From JAFARZ01 sp035651595 (GTDB taxonomy: Bacteria; Actinomycetota; Actinomycetes; Streptosporangiales; Streptosporangiaceae): DNA of 19,390 bases. The stretch spans positions 1 to 19,390 of the forward strand of contig DASRFJ010000056.1 in NCBI GenBank assembly GCA_035651595.1, given 5' to 3'. Of the stretch, positions 1 through 7,280 are shown piece after piece; within the stretch, counting starts at the first letter, position 1; every line of letters starts with the position of its first letter. The translations under genes and the position numbers were made by a program. The notes under the pieces were generated by a model. That model was not told where the DNA came from. It was given only the letters and a program-made list of their open reading frames with translations, and did not search any database.

Positions 1-65
1 GCACCCTCTGCACCCGGCCCCGCGAGCCGCTGCCGTGTCGTCCCACGCGTATCACCGGTAACGCT

Positions 66-150
66 ACAGGTGTCTTCTTACCCGTTCGGAGGGCCTGACG
101 TGCCGTTATACACCTGTTTGTCCCCGCCGTCCGGGTAACAAGACAGGTGT
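66..150. promoter_or_regulatory. Three ACAGGTGT boxes (alternating orientation)
   Basis: The 8-mer ACAGGTGT occurs at 66-73 and 143-150, and its reverse complement at 110-117. The second and third copies face each other, and short TTGT/ACAA flanks extend the dyad. The stretch is less GC-rich than the sequence around it and lies in a gene-free interval left of the GAF gene. It could be an operator cluster for a gene beyond the left edge. No regulator is assigned. Confidence 0.3.
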
Positions 151-172
151 TGTGTTAAAGGCGCGCGGTCGG

Positions 173-225
173 GGGGCGGCGCGCGATCGCAGGGGCGGCG
201 CGGTCGCAGGGGCGGCGCGCGATCG
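173..225. repeat. GC-rich tandem repeat, three 17-19 nt units
   Basis: Three adjacent units start with GGGGCGGCGCG: 173-191, 192-208 and 209-225. The first and third carry CGATCG and the middle one CGGTCG. The array is non-coding, downstream of the GAF gene. It looks like replication-slippage low-complexity DNA, and no function is evident. Confidence 0.6.
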
Positions 226-302
226 GATGGCGCGGGGGGGCGCGGCGGCGCGGGGCGCTTAAGCGGCTCGGCGGGCTGGCGGCTCGGCGCGCTGGCGGCC
301 TG

Positions 303-349
303 GCGGGCGGGCGGTGTGCGGGCGGGCGGTGTGGCGGGCGGGCGGTGTG
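303..349. repeat. G-rich tandem repeat, three 15-16 nt units
   Basis: Three head-to-tail copies of GCGGGCGGGCGGTGTG lie at 303-318, 319-333 (one G shorter) and 334-349, followed by a partial GCGGG. The closely spaced GGG runs could form a G-quadruplex. The array ends about 25 nt from the stop codon of the GAF gene, so it lies in that gene's 3' flank. Confidence 0.6.
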
Positions 350-374
350 GCGGGTTAGGCCTGCCCAGGTCGGG

Positions 375-1103
375 TCACTGGGAGTTGGTGAGCAGCGCGC
401 GGACCGATCCCAGGAGCTGCAGCCCGGCGGCTCGCTGGTCGTCATCGAGCGTGTTGAGCGTGTGTGCCACGGAGACGAGTTCCTCGAACTCGCCGCCCTC
501 GCGCTCCAGGATCCGGCGCGCGGCTCGGCTGCGCTGCACGATCCGCAGCCCCACGGCGGCCTGCCGCGCGAACAGCTGAAGCAGGTCCATCGCTTCGAGG
601 GTGGTGCTCGGGTTGCGGTCGCCGTCGAGTACTTCCAGCACACCCAGGGCCTTGTCGTCGCTCAGCAGCGGCGCGGCCATGAGCGACTGCGGCACGTATC
701 CGGTCGACTCGGCGACGTCTCTGGCGAAGGCGTTGTTCAGCGACACGTCGCTCACCATGATCGGCTCGTGCGAGACGAGCACCCATCCGGCGATTCCCTT
801 GCTGGCGGGGAAGCGGCGGCCAGGCAGGATGCTGGCACCCTCGCCGGAAACTGCCTCGAACACAAGCTCGTTCGTGGACTCGTCCAGCAGGAAGATGGAG
901 CTCGCGGCGGCGTTGAAGATCGCCCTGGCGACATCAACGACGGATTGAATCAGAGTGTCGTGTTCCCGGCGCCAGTCAACTACTGCCGCCGAGACGGCGG
1001 CGACCAGCCCGTCAGGTTGGCTCATGGCGTTCACAGAATGATGGTCCGCTTGGCCGCTTGGTACCTGGCTGCCGTTCGCTTGTCGTTTGGTTTGTTCGCG
1101 CAT
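375..1103 (-). CDS. GAF-domain protein, probable sensor/regulatory protein
   Basis: This 242-residue soluble protein carries one GAF domain at about residues 45-195. The domain starts near IQSVVDVARAIFNAAASSIF and includes the IAGWVLVSHEPIMVSDVS and SLMAAPLLSDDKALGVLEV segments typical of GAF folds. A charged helical tail follows. No kinase, HTH or GGDEF domain is attached, so it would act as a stand-alone ligand- or redox-sensing module; the ligand is unknown. GAF domains of this kind are common in actinomycete signalling proteins. The start is uncertain: ATG 1103 is the longest, while ATG 1025 removes a hydrophilic 26-residue extension; neither has a clear Shine-Dalgarno. The gene is divergent from the precursor/YcaO block and shares its upstream region, which holds a dyad at 1134-1158. 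A link to the cluster is inferred from position only. Confidence 0.8.
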   Translation of the reverse strand: MREQTKRQANGSQVPSGQADHHSVNAMSQPDGLVAAVSAAVVDWRREHDTLIQSVVDVARAIFNAAASSIFLLDESTNELVFEAVSGEGASILPGRRFPASKGIAGWVLVSHEPIMVSDVSLNNAFARDVAESTGYVPQSLMAAPLLSDDKALGVLEVLDGDRNPSTTLEAMDLLQLFARQAAVGLRIVQRSRAARRILEREGGEFEELVSVAHTLNTLDDDQRAAGLQLLGSVRALLTNSQ

Positions 1104-1133
1104 CTGCCGTGGTCAGCGGGGGTGAGAAAGTCA

Positions 1134-1158
1134 TAGTGCCCCGTTGAACGGCTCACTA
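1134..1158. promoter_or_regulatory. 25-nt dyad, candidate operator
   Basis: The dyad reads TAGTG-CC-CCGTT-G-AACGG-CT-CACTA. Both outer 5-base arms and both inner 5-base arms are exactly complementary; only the two 2-base linkers do not pair. It lies in the 120-nt divergent interval between the GAF gene and the precursor peptide, 66 nt from the peptide start. The size and symmetry fit the operator of a dimeric HTH repressor. No convincing -35/-10 pair could be placed next to it. Confidence 0.45.
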
Positions 1159-1223
1159 CCTGGGCCGGAGCACTCCGATCATAATCGATCTTAAGCAGCT
1201 AAACCCCTTCTGGGAGGGCGAGC

Positions 1224-1382
1224 ATGAACACAATGACAGCTCAGCCAGTCTGCCTGGATCAGGCAATAACGGATCCCGGCCCGATCATCATTATCGAAGA
1301 TCTCGATGAATTCACAATGGGCATGTCGGTGACCTGCCTTTGCTGGTCCGGACAGCCCGAAGAGGCATGCTCGGCAGCGTAA
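1224..1382 (+). CDS. Candidate azole-RiPP (TOMM) precursor peptide, 52 aa
   Basis: This small gene lies directly ahead of the cyclodehydratase, with a good ribosome binding site (GGGAGGG at 1212-1218, 5 nt from ATG). The 52-residue product has an acidic, hydrophobic leader containing IIIIEDLDEF. It is followed by a C-terminal region, MSVTCLCWSGQPEEACSAA, carrying three Cys, three Ser and one Thr, the residues YcaO enzymes turn into thiazol(in)es and oxazol(in)es. The opening S-x-x-C-x-C-aromatic resembles thiopeptide cores such as thiomuracin, but no pyridine synthase is visible in this window. The leader/core boundary is inferred; the GMS junction near residue 34 is the likeliest. Its last 16 bases overlap the YcaO gene, suggesting translational coupling. 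The position, leader character and Cys-rich tail make this the best substrate for the YcaO/SagB pair. Confidence 0.75.
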   Translation: MNTMTAQPVCLDQAITDPGPIIIIEDLDEFTMGMSVTCLCWSGQPEEACSAA

Positions 1383-3613
1383 TCGGCCGCACCCAGGAGG
1401 AGCCGGCCGATTCATTGATTGTAGGTTTCGCGAGCCATCTGCGTGTGTGGACGGTCCCCGCGGAGGCGGTATACCTTATTTCACGACGAGGAGTCACCGC
1501 TCTTTCCGGTCAATCACTGGAGAAGCTGGCCCCGCTACTTGACGGCACGCGAAGCCTCGCCGAGGTTAAGCAAGAGGTCGCGCCGGACATGTCGGCGGGT
1601 GAAGTCGATAGGACGCTGGTTCGCCTGGCCGAGGCGAAGCTGATCAGGTACCGCCCGCAACGAAACGCTCCGCGGCCGGATAAGGCCGCGGACGCGTACT
1701 GGCAGCTAGCCGGGCTGGATGCGGATCAGGCCGTCTCGCGGATCAGCGACGCACGGCTGGAACTTGTGACGCACGGCGATTTCGACGCAGACGCGGTATC
1801 AACCGCGTTCCGTGCCTGCGGGCTGGCGAGATTCGCGGAGGAGCAGGGTGCGGCGAGCCTCACCCTCGTCCTGTGCGATGACTACCTTGACCCGGAGCTA
1901 GCGGCGGTGAACTCTTGCCATCTCGCCAGCGGTCAGCCATGGCTGCTGGCGAAGCCATCCGGGCCGGATCCCTGGGTAGGCCCAGTGTTCCGGCCCGGCG
2001 AGGGCCCCTGCTGGGCGTGCCTGGCCGCCCGCCTGGAGGGAAACCGGCTGCCGGAGCAGCTGCTGCGCCGCGCCTGCGGTTCCCTGGAGCCGGTACGTCC
2101 GCCGGAGACCTCGCTGCCGGCCGTGCGCGCCGTCGGCCTTCAGGTAGCGGCGCTGGAGGCGGCCAAATGGCTGGCTGGCCTGCGTTACGACGGGCAGGAC
2201 GCGGTGCACACGCTGGACAGCCTCACGCTGCGCAGCGGGTGCCACAAGGTGACGCGCCGGCCGCAGTGTCCCGTCTGCGGCGATCCCGGGCTGATCGCCA
2301 GACGGCTCGGATCCGCGGTAGTGGCGGGCTCGCGCGCGAAGACGGCAACCGCCGGGAACGGGCACCGCGCGCTTGGCCCGGAGCAGGTACTCGAACGATA
2401 TGGCGACCTGATTGACCCGGTGACCGGGATCGTCGCCGAATTGCGGCCCGATCCGCACAGCCCGCCCTTCCTGCATTGCTATACGTCCGGCCCGAACCGT
2501 GCGGTGGCCGCGCGCAGCCTGTCGGCACTGCGGAACAGCCTGCGAGCGCAGAGCGGCGGGAAGGGCATGAGCGACATCGAGGCGAGGGTGAGTGCCCTCG
2601 GCGAGGCGGTCGAGCGATACTGCGGGTCACGCTGCGGCGACGAGCCGACGGTCAGAGCCAGTTACCGGGGCCTGGGCGCGGATGCCGTGCATCCCAATTC
2701 TTGCCTGCTCTATGACGAGCGGCAATACGCCGACCGCGACCATTGGAATAAAGGATGCAATCCACTCCATCGAGTGCCAGAACCATTTGATGAGGCAAGC
2801 GAGATCGAGTGGTCGCCGGCCTGGTCGCTCATCACCGGTAAACGTCGGTGGCTGCCGACGGCACTGGTGTACTTTGATCTAGACCCCAGTCGGCGTTCCG
2901 CCTCTATGTGGGCGGATTCCAATGGCAATGCGGCCGGCGCGAGCTTGGAGGACGCTATTCTGCAAGGCTTCCTGGAGCTCGTCGAACGTGACGCCGTGGC
3001 ACTTTGGTGGTACAACCGGACATCCCAGCCGCAGGTCGACATCGAATCCTTCGAGGATCCGCGGATAACGCAGCTGGAACTGGGCTACGCGCAAATGGGC
3101 CGTCGGCTCTGGGTCCTCGACATAACGTCGGATCTTGGAATTCCGGCGATGGCTGCGGTATCCGAGGGCTTCGGCGGGCTCGCGATGGGGTTCGGGGCAC
3201 ACGTCGATCCGCGTGTCGCGCTCACCCGAGCCTGCACTGAGCTCGGCCAGATGATCGCGGCGGGCGCCAGGGGCAAGGGACCTGCCATGCGGACGCCGGA
3301 CCAGTCTTACCTGCGGCCACGCCCCGGGGCACCGGTTCAGGCAAGCGACTACCGGTACACCAGGCACCTCGACCTCGCCGAGGACCTCGACCGGATCCGG
3401 GACGCCGTCACCGCGGCGGATCTGGACATGCTCGTCGTCGACCAGACGCGGCCCGATGTCCGGATGCCCGTCGTCAAGGTGCTCGTTCCGGGGATGCGTC
3501 ACTTCTGGCCGAGGTTCGCGCCGGGCCGTCTGTTCGACGTTCCCGTGCGCCTCGGGCGCATTGCCAGCAGTACGCCATACGAGGAGCTGAACCCGGTTCC
3601 CATGTGCATGTGA
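1367..3613 (+). CDS. TOMM cyclodehydratase: E1-like docking domain fused to YcaO
   Basis: The product (748 aa from ATG 1367) is a fused azoline-forming cyclodehydratase. About residues 20-330 form the E1-like leader-binding part, which opens with HLRVWTVP and has a C-x-x-C pair near 215/218 and a second (CPVC) near 301/304, as in zinc-holding TOMM E1/ocin-ThiF-type proteins. The YcaO domain fills the rest and has the ATP-site segments SGGKGMSDIEARVSALGEAVER and, further on, NGNAAGASLEDAILQGFLELVERDA. It would phosphorylate backbone amides of Cys/Ser/Thr and cyclise them to azolines. The C-terminus ends NPVPMCM, a variant of the Pro-rich C-terminal motif of azoline-forming YcaO proteins. A TTG at 1340 is an alternative start; ATG 1367 has a weak AGAGG directly before it and overlaps the precursor gene by 16 nt. 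The SagB gene follows 60 nt downstream. Confidence 0.92.
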   Translation: MLGSVIGRTQEEPADSLIVGFASHLRVWTVPAEAVYLISRRGVTALSGQSLEKLAPLLDGTRSLAEVKQEVAPDMSAGEVDRTLVRLAEAKLIRYRPQRNAPRPDKAADAYWQLAGLDADQAVSRISDARLELVTHGDFDADAVSTAFRACGLARFAEEQGAASLTLVLCDDYLDPELAAVNSCHLASGQPWLLAKPSGPDPWVGPVFRPGEGPCWACLAARLEGNRLPEQLLRRACGSLEPVRPPETSLPAVRAVGLQVAALEAAKWLAGLRYDGQDAVHTLDSLTLRSGCHKVTRRPQCPVCGDPGLIARRLGSAVVAGSRAKTATAGNGHRALGPEQVLERYGDLIDPVTGIVAELRPDPHSPPFLHCYTSGPNRAVAARSLSALRNSLRAQSGGKGMSDIEARVSALGEAVERYCGSRCGDEPTVRASYRGLGADAVHPNSCLLYDERQYADRDHWNKGCNPLHRVPEPFDEASEIEWSPAWSLITGKRRWLPTALVYFDLDPSRRSASMWADSNGNAAGASLEDAILQGFLELVERDAVALWWYNRTSQPQVDIESFEDPRITQLELGYAQMGRRLWVLDITSDLGIPAMAAVSEGFGGLAMGFGAHVDPRVALTRACTELGQMIAAGARGKGPAMRTPDQSYLRPRPGAPVQASDYRYTRHLDLAEDLDRIRDAVTAADLDMLVVDQTRPDVRMPVVKVLVPGMRHFWPRFAPGRLFDVPVRLGRIASSTPYEELNPVPMCM

Positions 3614-3673
3614 CTGCGGTCCTACCCGGGGGCGGGCCGCAGGAGGTGGTTGACGGAAATGTGGAGGCCTGGC

Positions 3674-5275
3674 ATGACCACCGATGCCGTCTATGGCGGC
3701 TTGCCCGGATCAGAGGGACGCGAGCTGTGGTCGCTACGCGAAGACGTGTCCGTCGAGGCCGATCCCGACGGCCTGATCCGGCTGCGCAATCCCTGGGGCG
3801 TGATCACGATCCAGCGGGCGACGTCGGTGGTGGAGGACGCCCTGCGCCGGATGAGCCTTGGCCCGGTCTCGCTGCGGAACGTCGCTGGGAACGGGCGTTC
3901 GCCGGGTGCCGGGCAGCAGCGGGAGGCGAAGGCCGGCGCGGGATCGCTCTATCAGGCGCTCGAGGGCGTGCAGTCGCTGGTGGTCCGGTCGCTGGCGCTC
4001 GAATCCGGGCAGGCGCTGTTGTCCGTGGTACCGCTGACGCCAAGCTCGAAGTTTCATCCGGTACCCCTGCCGCCGCGGCTGCCGGTGCGGCTGTCCCGAT
4101 TCGCGCAGATGCGCACCGACGGGACCGAGTACCGGCTCGAGTCTTCCATCTCACGGCACCGGGTGCTGCTGCACCGGCCCGAAGCGCTGTGGCTCATCGG
4201 CTCACTGGCGCGGGCCACCACGGTGACCGCGTGCGTGGACGCGCTCCCGCGGCAGGCACCGGTGACCGCGGCCGCACTGTCCTATCTGTGGGCGGCGGGC
4301 ATGCTGGCCGGCGCCGAGGACGAGCAGGACCGGGAGAAGCCGTCGTTCGCCGAGGACAGTGATGCCACGCTCACCGGCTGGTCCGCGGTTGATCTGATGT
4401 TCCACACCCGCAGCACGCTCGGCAGGCATGACGAGGACATCGGTGCGACGTTTCCGCTGGAGAGGTCGGCCGAGCCCGTGGTGAAACCCGCGATGGGCGA
4501 CGCGGAAATCCCGCTGTACCGGCCCGCCTGGGACGAGCTGCTCGCGAACGACCCGCCGCTGAGCGTGGCGATAGAAGGCAGAACCTCGGTGCGCGACTAC
4601 GCGGCGGCGCCGCCGACCGCGGCCGAACTCGGGGAATTGCTCTATCGCGCGGCAAGGGTGCGATCGGTGAGCAATTTTGCCACGCCGGGACGTCGCGTGG
4701 TCGCCACAGAACCGCCGGACGGAGCCGGCGCGGAACGGAGCGACCGGCCTTATCCAAGCGGCGGTGCGTGCCACGAACTTGAGCTGTACGTGACCGTGGG
4801 AGAATGTGACGGTCTGGAGAAGGGCGTCTATCATTACGACCCGCTGAAACACGCGCTTGAGCCGCTAGACGTTGACCGGAGAGTAGCCGAGAAGCTACTG
4901 AAATGCGCGAGCAAGATGGCAAACACGGATACCCTGCCACCGCTGCTCATCACGATTACCGCACGGATTGGCCGCCTCTCGTGGAAGTATGAGGGGCTGG
5001 TCTACTCGCTGGTATTGAAGCACGTCGGGGTGCTGACGCAGAATCTGTATCTTGTGTCGACCGCAATGCGTCTCGCTCCGTGCGCGCTCGGTTCCGCGAA
5101 TATTGACCTGACCGCTCGAGCGTTCGGCGTTGACTGGCGCGTAGAGCCGACCGTGGGGCAATTTATCGTCGGGCGCCTGCCCGCTGACCATGCAAGTCAT
5201 AGTGCTGGCCCGCAGCCGGCCAATGACGCATGGTGGGCGGACGCAGCCGCTGAGTGGTTTCGCGGGGCGGAATGA
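3674..5275 (+). CDS. SagB/McbC-type azoline dehydrogenase (FMN)
   Basis: This 533-residue protein would oxidise azolines made by the upstream YcaO to aromatic azoles using FMN. About residues 1-270 are the poorly conserved N-terminal part seen in long SagB proteins. The nitroreductase-fold domain follows, with an IEGRTSVRDYA start, RPYPSGGACHELELYV (FMN/substrate region), GVYHYDP, and SWKYEGLVYSLVLKHVG. That last segment carries the Lys-Tyr pair known to be catalytic in McbC/BcerB-type dehydrogenases, so the enzyme looks active. ATG 3674 is chosen because GTGGAGG lies 6 nt upstream; earlier in-frame starts at 3650 (TTG) and 3659 exist. It is separated from the YcaO gene by 60 nt without a terminator, so the two are probably co-transcribed. 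Confidence 0.92.
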   Translation: MTTDAVYGGLPGSEGRELWSLREDVSVEADPDGLIRLRNPWGVITIQRATSVVEDALRRMSLGPVSLRNVAGNGRSPGAGQQREAKAGAGSLYQALEGVQSLVVRSLALESGQALLSVVPLTPSSKFHPVPLPPRLPVRLSRFAQMRTDGTEYRLESSISRHRVLLHRPEALWLIGSLARATTVTACVDALPRQAPVTAAALSYLWAAGMLAGAEDEQDREKPSFAEDSDATLTGWSAVDLMFHTRSTLGRHDEDIGATFPLERSAEPVVKPAMGDAEIPLYRPAWDELLANDPPLSVAIEGRTSVRDYAAAPPTAAELGELLYRAARVRSVSNFATPGRRVVATEPPDGAGAERSDRPYPSGGACHELELYVTVGECDGLEKGVYHYDPLKHALEPLDVDRRVAEKLLKCASKMANTDTLPPLLITITARIGRLSWKYEGLVYSLVLKHVGVLTQNLYLVSTAMRLAPCALGSANIDLTARAFGVDWRVEPTVGQFIVGRLPADHASHSAGPQPANDAWWADAAAEWFRGAE

Positions 5276-5302
5276 AAATGCAAAGTAATCGACCGCGAAA
5301 TG

Positions 5303-5339
5303 CGCTTGAGCGCCGCTTGTGCGCCGCTAGAATGCCGCT
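5303..5339 (+). promoter_or_regulatory. 11-bp-periodic direct repeats, candidate SARP binding array
   Basis: GCGCCGCT at 5310-5317 and 5321-5328 and ATGCCGCT at 5332-5339 are spaced exactly 11 bp apart. A fourth CGCT at 5303-5306 keeps the register. SARP regulators are known to bind heptameric direct repeats with 11-bp periodicity. The array lies upstream of the regulator's own promoter, with its last repeat 20 nt before the -35, so autoregulation is the natural reading. Usual SARP sites lie closer to the -10 than this. Confidence 0.45.
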
Positions 5340-5347
5340 CGCGGCAT
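5332..5347. repeat. Perfect 7-bp inverted repeat
   Basis: ATGCCGC-TC-GCGGCAT is a perfect short palindrome about 57 nt past the SagB stop and 13 nt before the candidate -35 box of the regulator gene. No T-run follows, so it is more likely an operator half of the repeat array than an intrinsic terminator. Confidence 0.4.
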
Positions 5348-5359
5348 GGTGTCCATATA

Positions 5360-5389
5360 TTGACAGCATGGTATGAATCGGAATACTTT
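5360..5389 (+). promoter_or_regulatory. Sigma-70-type promoter for the SARP gene
   Basis: TTGACA (5360-5365), an 18-nt spacer and TACTTT (5384-5389) form a close match to the housekeeping actinomycete promoter. The stretch is clearly AT-richer than its surroundings. Transcription would start near 5396 and give a leader of about 45 nt before the GTG at 5442. It separates the regulator transcriptionally from the TOMM genes upstream. Confidence 0.6.
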
Positions 5390-5441
5390 CAATATGGTTC
5401 AGAAGTTTGGCTTGCGAGGTACATGAATCGGGTGGCGCCGT

Positions 5442-7280
5442 GTGTCAACGGAAATTTTTCACCGTACGGTGAACAACATTCACTTCGGTGTACTAGGCAC
5501 GCTGGAGGTGCGAATTGGCGATGTGCCGTGCCAGCTCGGCCCGTTCAAGCAACGTGTCGTTCTCGCGCTACTGCTGTGCAATGCCAATTCCATTGTGCCG
5601 GTAGACCTTCTTGCCGAGGCTCTCTGGGGCGATGACCTGCCAAGGACCGCCTACAAGAACCTTCAGGTATACATTTCGACGCTCCGCCGGATCCTCTTCT
5701 CCGGCAACGGGCAATCGCGTCTGGCGTACCGGATCCGCGGCTACCAGATCGAGTTGAGCACCAGCGAGCTGGATGCGCTGCTGTTCAGCGATCTGGCGCA
5801 TCAGGGCCGCATGGCGCTGCGCGATGGCGCGGTGGCGAGCGCGGCGCGAACGCTGGAGGCCGCGCTTGCGATGTGGCGGGGCGATGCGCTGATGGACCTG
5901 CGCGGCGTACCGGCCGTCGAGGCCGAGGCCGTCCGGCTGGAGAATCGCAGGCTATCGGTCTACGAGGACTGGTTCGAGGCGGAGCTGGCCATCGGGAACC
6001 ACGCCCACGTGCTCGACTCGATCGAGGATCTGGTGCGGCGGCATCCGATGCGTGAGCGCCTGCGGATCGCGCAGTTCGTCGCGCTCAACCGGTGTGGCCG
6101 GCGGGCCGAGGCGCTCGCCGAGTACGACGAGCTCCGGCAACTGCTCGCCCGCGAGCTCGGGCTGCGGCCCAGCCCGGCGCTCGCCCGCCTGTACCAGGCG
6201 ATCCTGGCCGATGATCCGTCCCTGGACGCGCCGCGTGGCTCGGCCGGGCAGACGCGGCTGTTCGCCGACACGACGGCGCACCTGAATCAGCTGACCAGGG
6301 ACCTGGAGGACTTCACCGGTCGCGAACAGCTGACCAGCCAGCTCGTCGACGCGGTGCAGGGTGGCAGCCGGCCGGGCCGGGTGACCGTCCTGTCCGGGCC
6401 GCCCGGGGTGGGGAAGACGGCGCTCGCCGTGCACGTCGGGCATCTGCTGATGAAGGAGCGTGCCGACGGCCAGATCCTGGTCAGGATGCGAGGGGCCGCC
6501 GGACGTCCGCGCCCCGCCGGGGAGATCCTCGGCGAGCTGCTGCGCAGCTTCGGGCTCGGATCGCGGCTGCCGCGCGGCCTTGAGGAGCGGGCCGCGCTGT
6601 ACCGGTCCTGGCTCGCCGAGCGGAAGATGCTCATCATCCTCGACGGCGCCAAGGACGAATCCCAGGTCCGCCCGTTGCTGCCGGGAGCGGGTGACTGCGA
6701 CGTGCTGGTCACGAGCAGGCGCCACCTTGGCGGCCTCGAGGCGGCCCACCACGTTCGCGTCGAGCCGTTCGACACCGCCGAGGCAGTGGCGCTGCTCGCG
6801 AAGATCGCCGGCGCGGACCGGGTCCGGCAAGCGCCAGAGGCGGCGGAGCGGATCGCGGTCGCCTGCGGCATGATGCCGCTGGCGATCAGGATCAGCGGCG
6901 CGCGACTCAATGCCGAATCCAGGATTACCCTGGCGGAGCTGGCGGCCAGGCTGACAGACGAGCGTCACCTGCTCGACGAGCTCTCGGTCGGGGATCTGAC
7001 GATCCGGGCCTGCGCCGCGGAGTACGAGCGGGAGCTGACCGGCCGGGACACGATGCCGTTCCTGCGGCTCGGGTTGCTGACGGCCGACCGCTTTACCACC
7101 GAAGATTTCGCCGCGGTGCTGAACGGCTCGGCGCCCGACGCGGAGGCCTTGCTCGACCGGCTGGTCGCCGCGAACGTGATCAGCAACACGACTCCGCCGG
7201 GCGGCACTGGCCAGCGCGTGTTCAGTGTCCCGAACTGGCTGCGCCTGTACGCACGGGAGCGCATGCACGCGACCTCCTGA
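5442..7280 (+). CDS. AfsR/SARP-family regulator (wHTH-BTAD-NB-ARC)
   Basis: This 612-residue pathway-type activator has three parts. An OmpR-like winged helix covers residues 14-105 (FGVLGTLEV start, then LLAEALWGDDLPRTAYKNLQVYISTLRR). The bacterial transcriptional activation domain covers about 110-260. An NB-ARC ATPase follows, with Walker A GPPGVGKTA at 319-327 and a Walker-B-like MLIILDGA. The TPR region of full AfsR proteins is missing, so it is a mid-length member. It should bind 11-bp-spaced direct repeats and activate cluster promoters. Its own upstream region has such repeats (5303-5339) and a strong promoter (5360-5389). The start is GTG 5442 with only a weak GGTGG upstream; the conserved domain begins about 13 residues in, which fits. 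Its last 59 bp overlap the convergent dehydratase gene. Confidence 0.92.
   Translation: MSTEIFHRTVNNIHFGVLGTLEVRIGDVPCQLGPFKQRVVLALLLCNANSIVPVDLLAEALWGDDLPRTAYKNLQVYISTLRRILFSGNGQSRLAYRIRGYQIELSTSELDALLFSDLAHQGRMALRDGAVASAARTLEAALAMWRGDALMDLRGVPAVEAEAVRLENRRLSVYEDWFEAELAIGNHAHVLDSIEDLVRRHPMRERLRIAQFVALNRCGRRAEALAEYDELRQLLARELGLRPSPALARLYQAILADDPSLDAPRGSAGQTRLFADTTAHLNQLTRDLEDFTGREQLTSQLVDAVQGGSRPGRVTVLSGPPGVGKTALAVHVGHLLMKERADGQILVRMRGAAGRPRPAGEILGELLRSFGLGSRLPRGLEERAALYRSWLAERKMLIILDGAKDESQVRPLLPGAGDCDVLVTSRRHLGGLEAAHHVRVEPFDTAEAVALLAKIAGADRVRQAPEAAERIAVACGMMPLAIRISGARLNAESRITLAELAARLTDERHLLDELSVGDLTIRACAAEYERELTGRDTMPFLRLGLLTADRFTTEDFAAVLNGSAPDAEALLDRLVAANVISNTTPPGGTGQRVFSVPNWLRLYARERMHATS

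Noticed and set aside
173..349. Tandem repeats considered as a CRISPR array
   Set aside because: The units are contiguous with no spacers and are simple GC-rich low-complexity sequence; no cas genes are present.
155..643. Minus-strand 162-codon frame over the GC-rich repeats
   Set aside because: It is made of Arg/Pro/Ala repeats generated by the tandem repeats and overlaps the GAF gene in another frame.
1144..1185. TTGAAC ... CATAAT as a promoter for the precursor gene
   Set aside because: The spacer is about 30 nt, far too long, and TTGAAC is part of the dyad. No good alternative pair was found.
3604..4362. 252-codon plus-strand frame overlapping the start of the SagB gene
   Set aside because: It is an out-of-frame shadow rich in Arg/Gly/Ala; the SagB frame has a good ribosome binding site and conserved motifs throughout.
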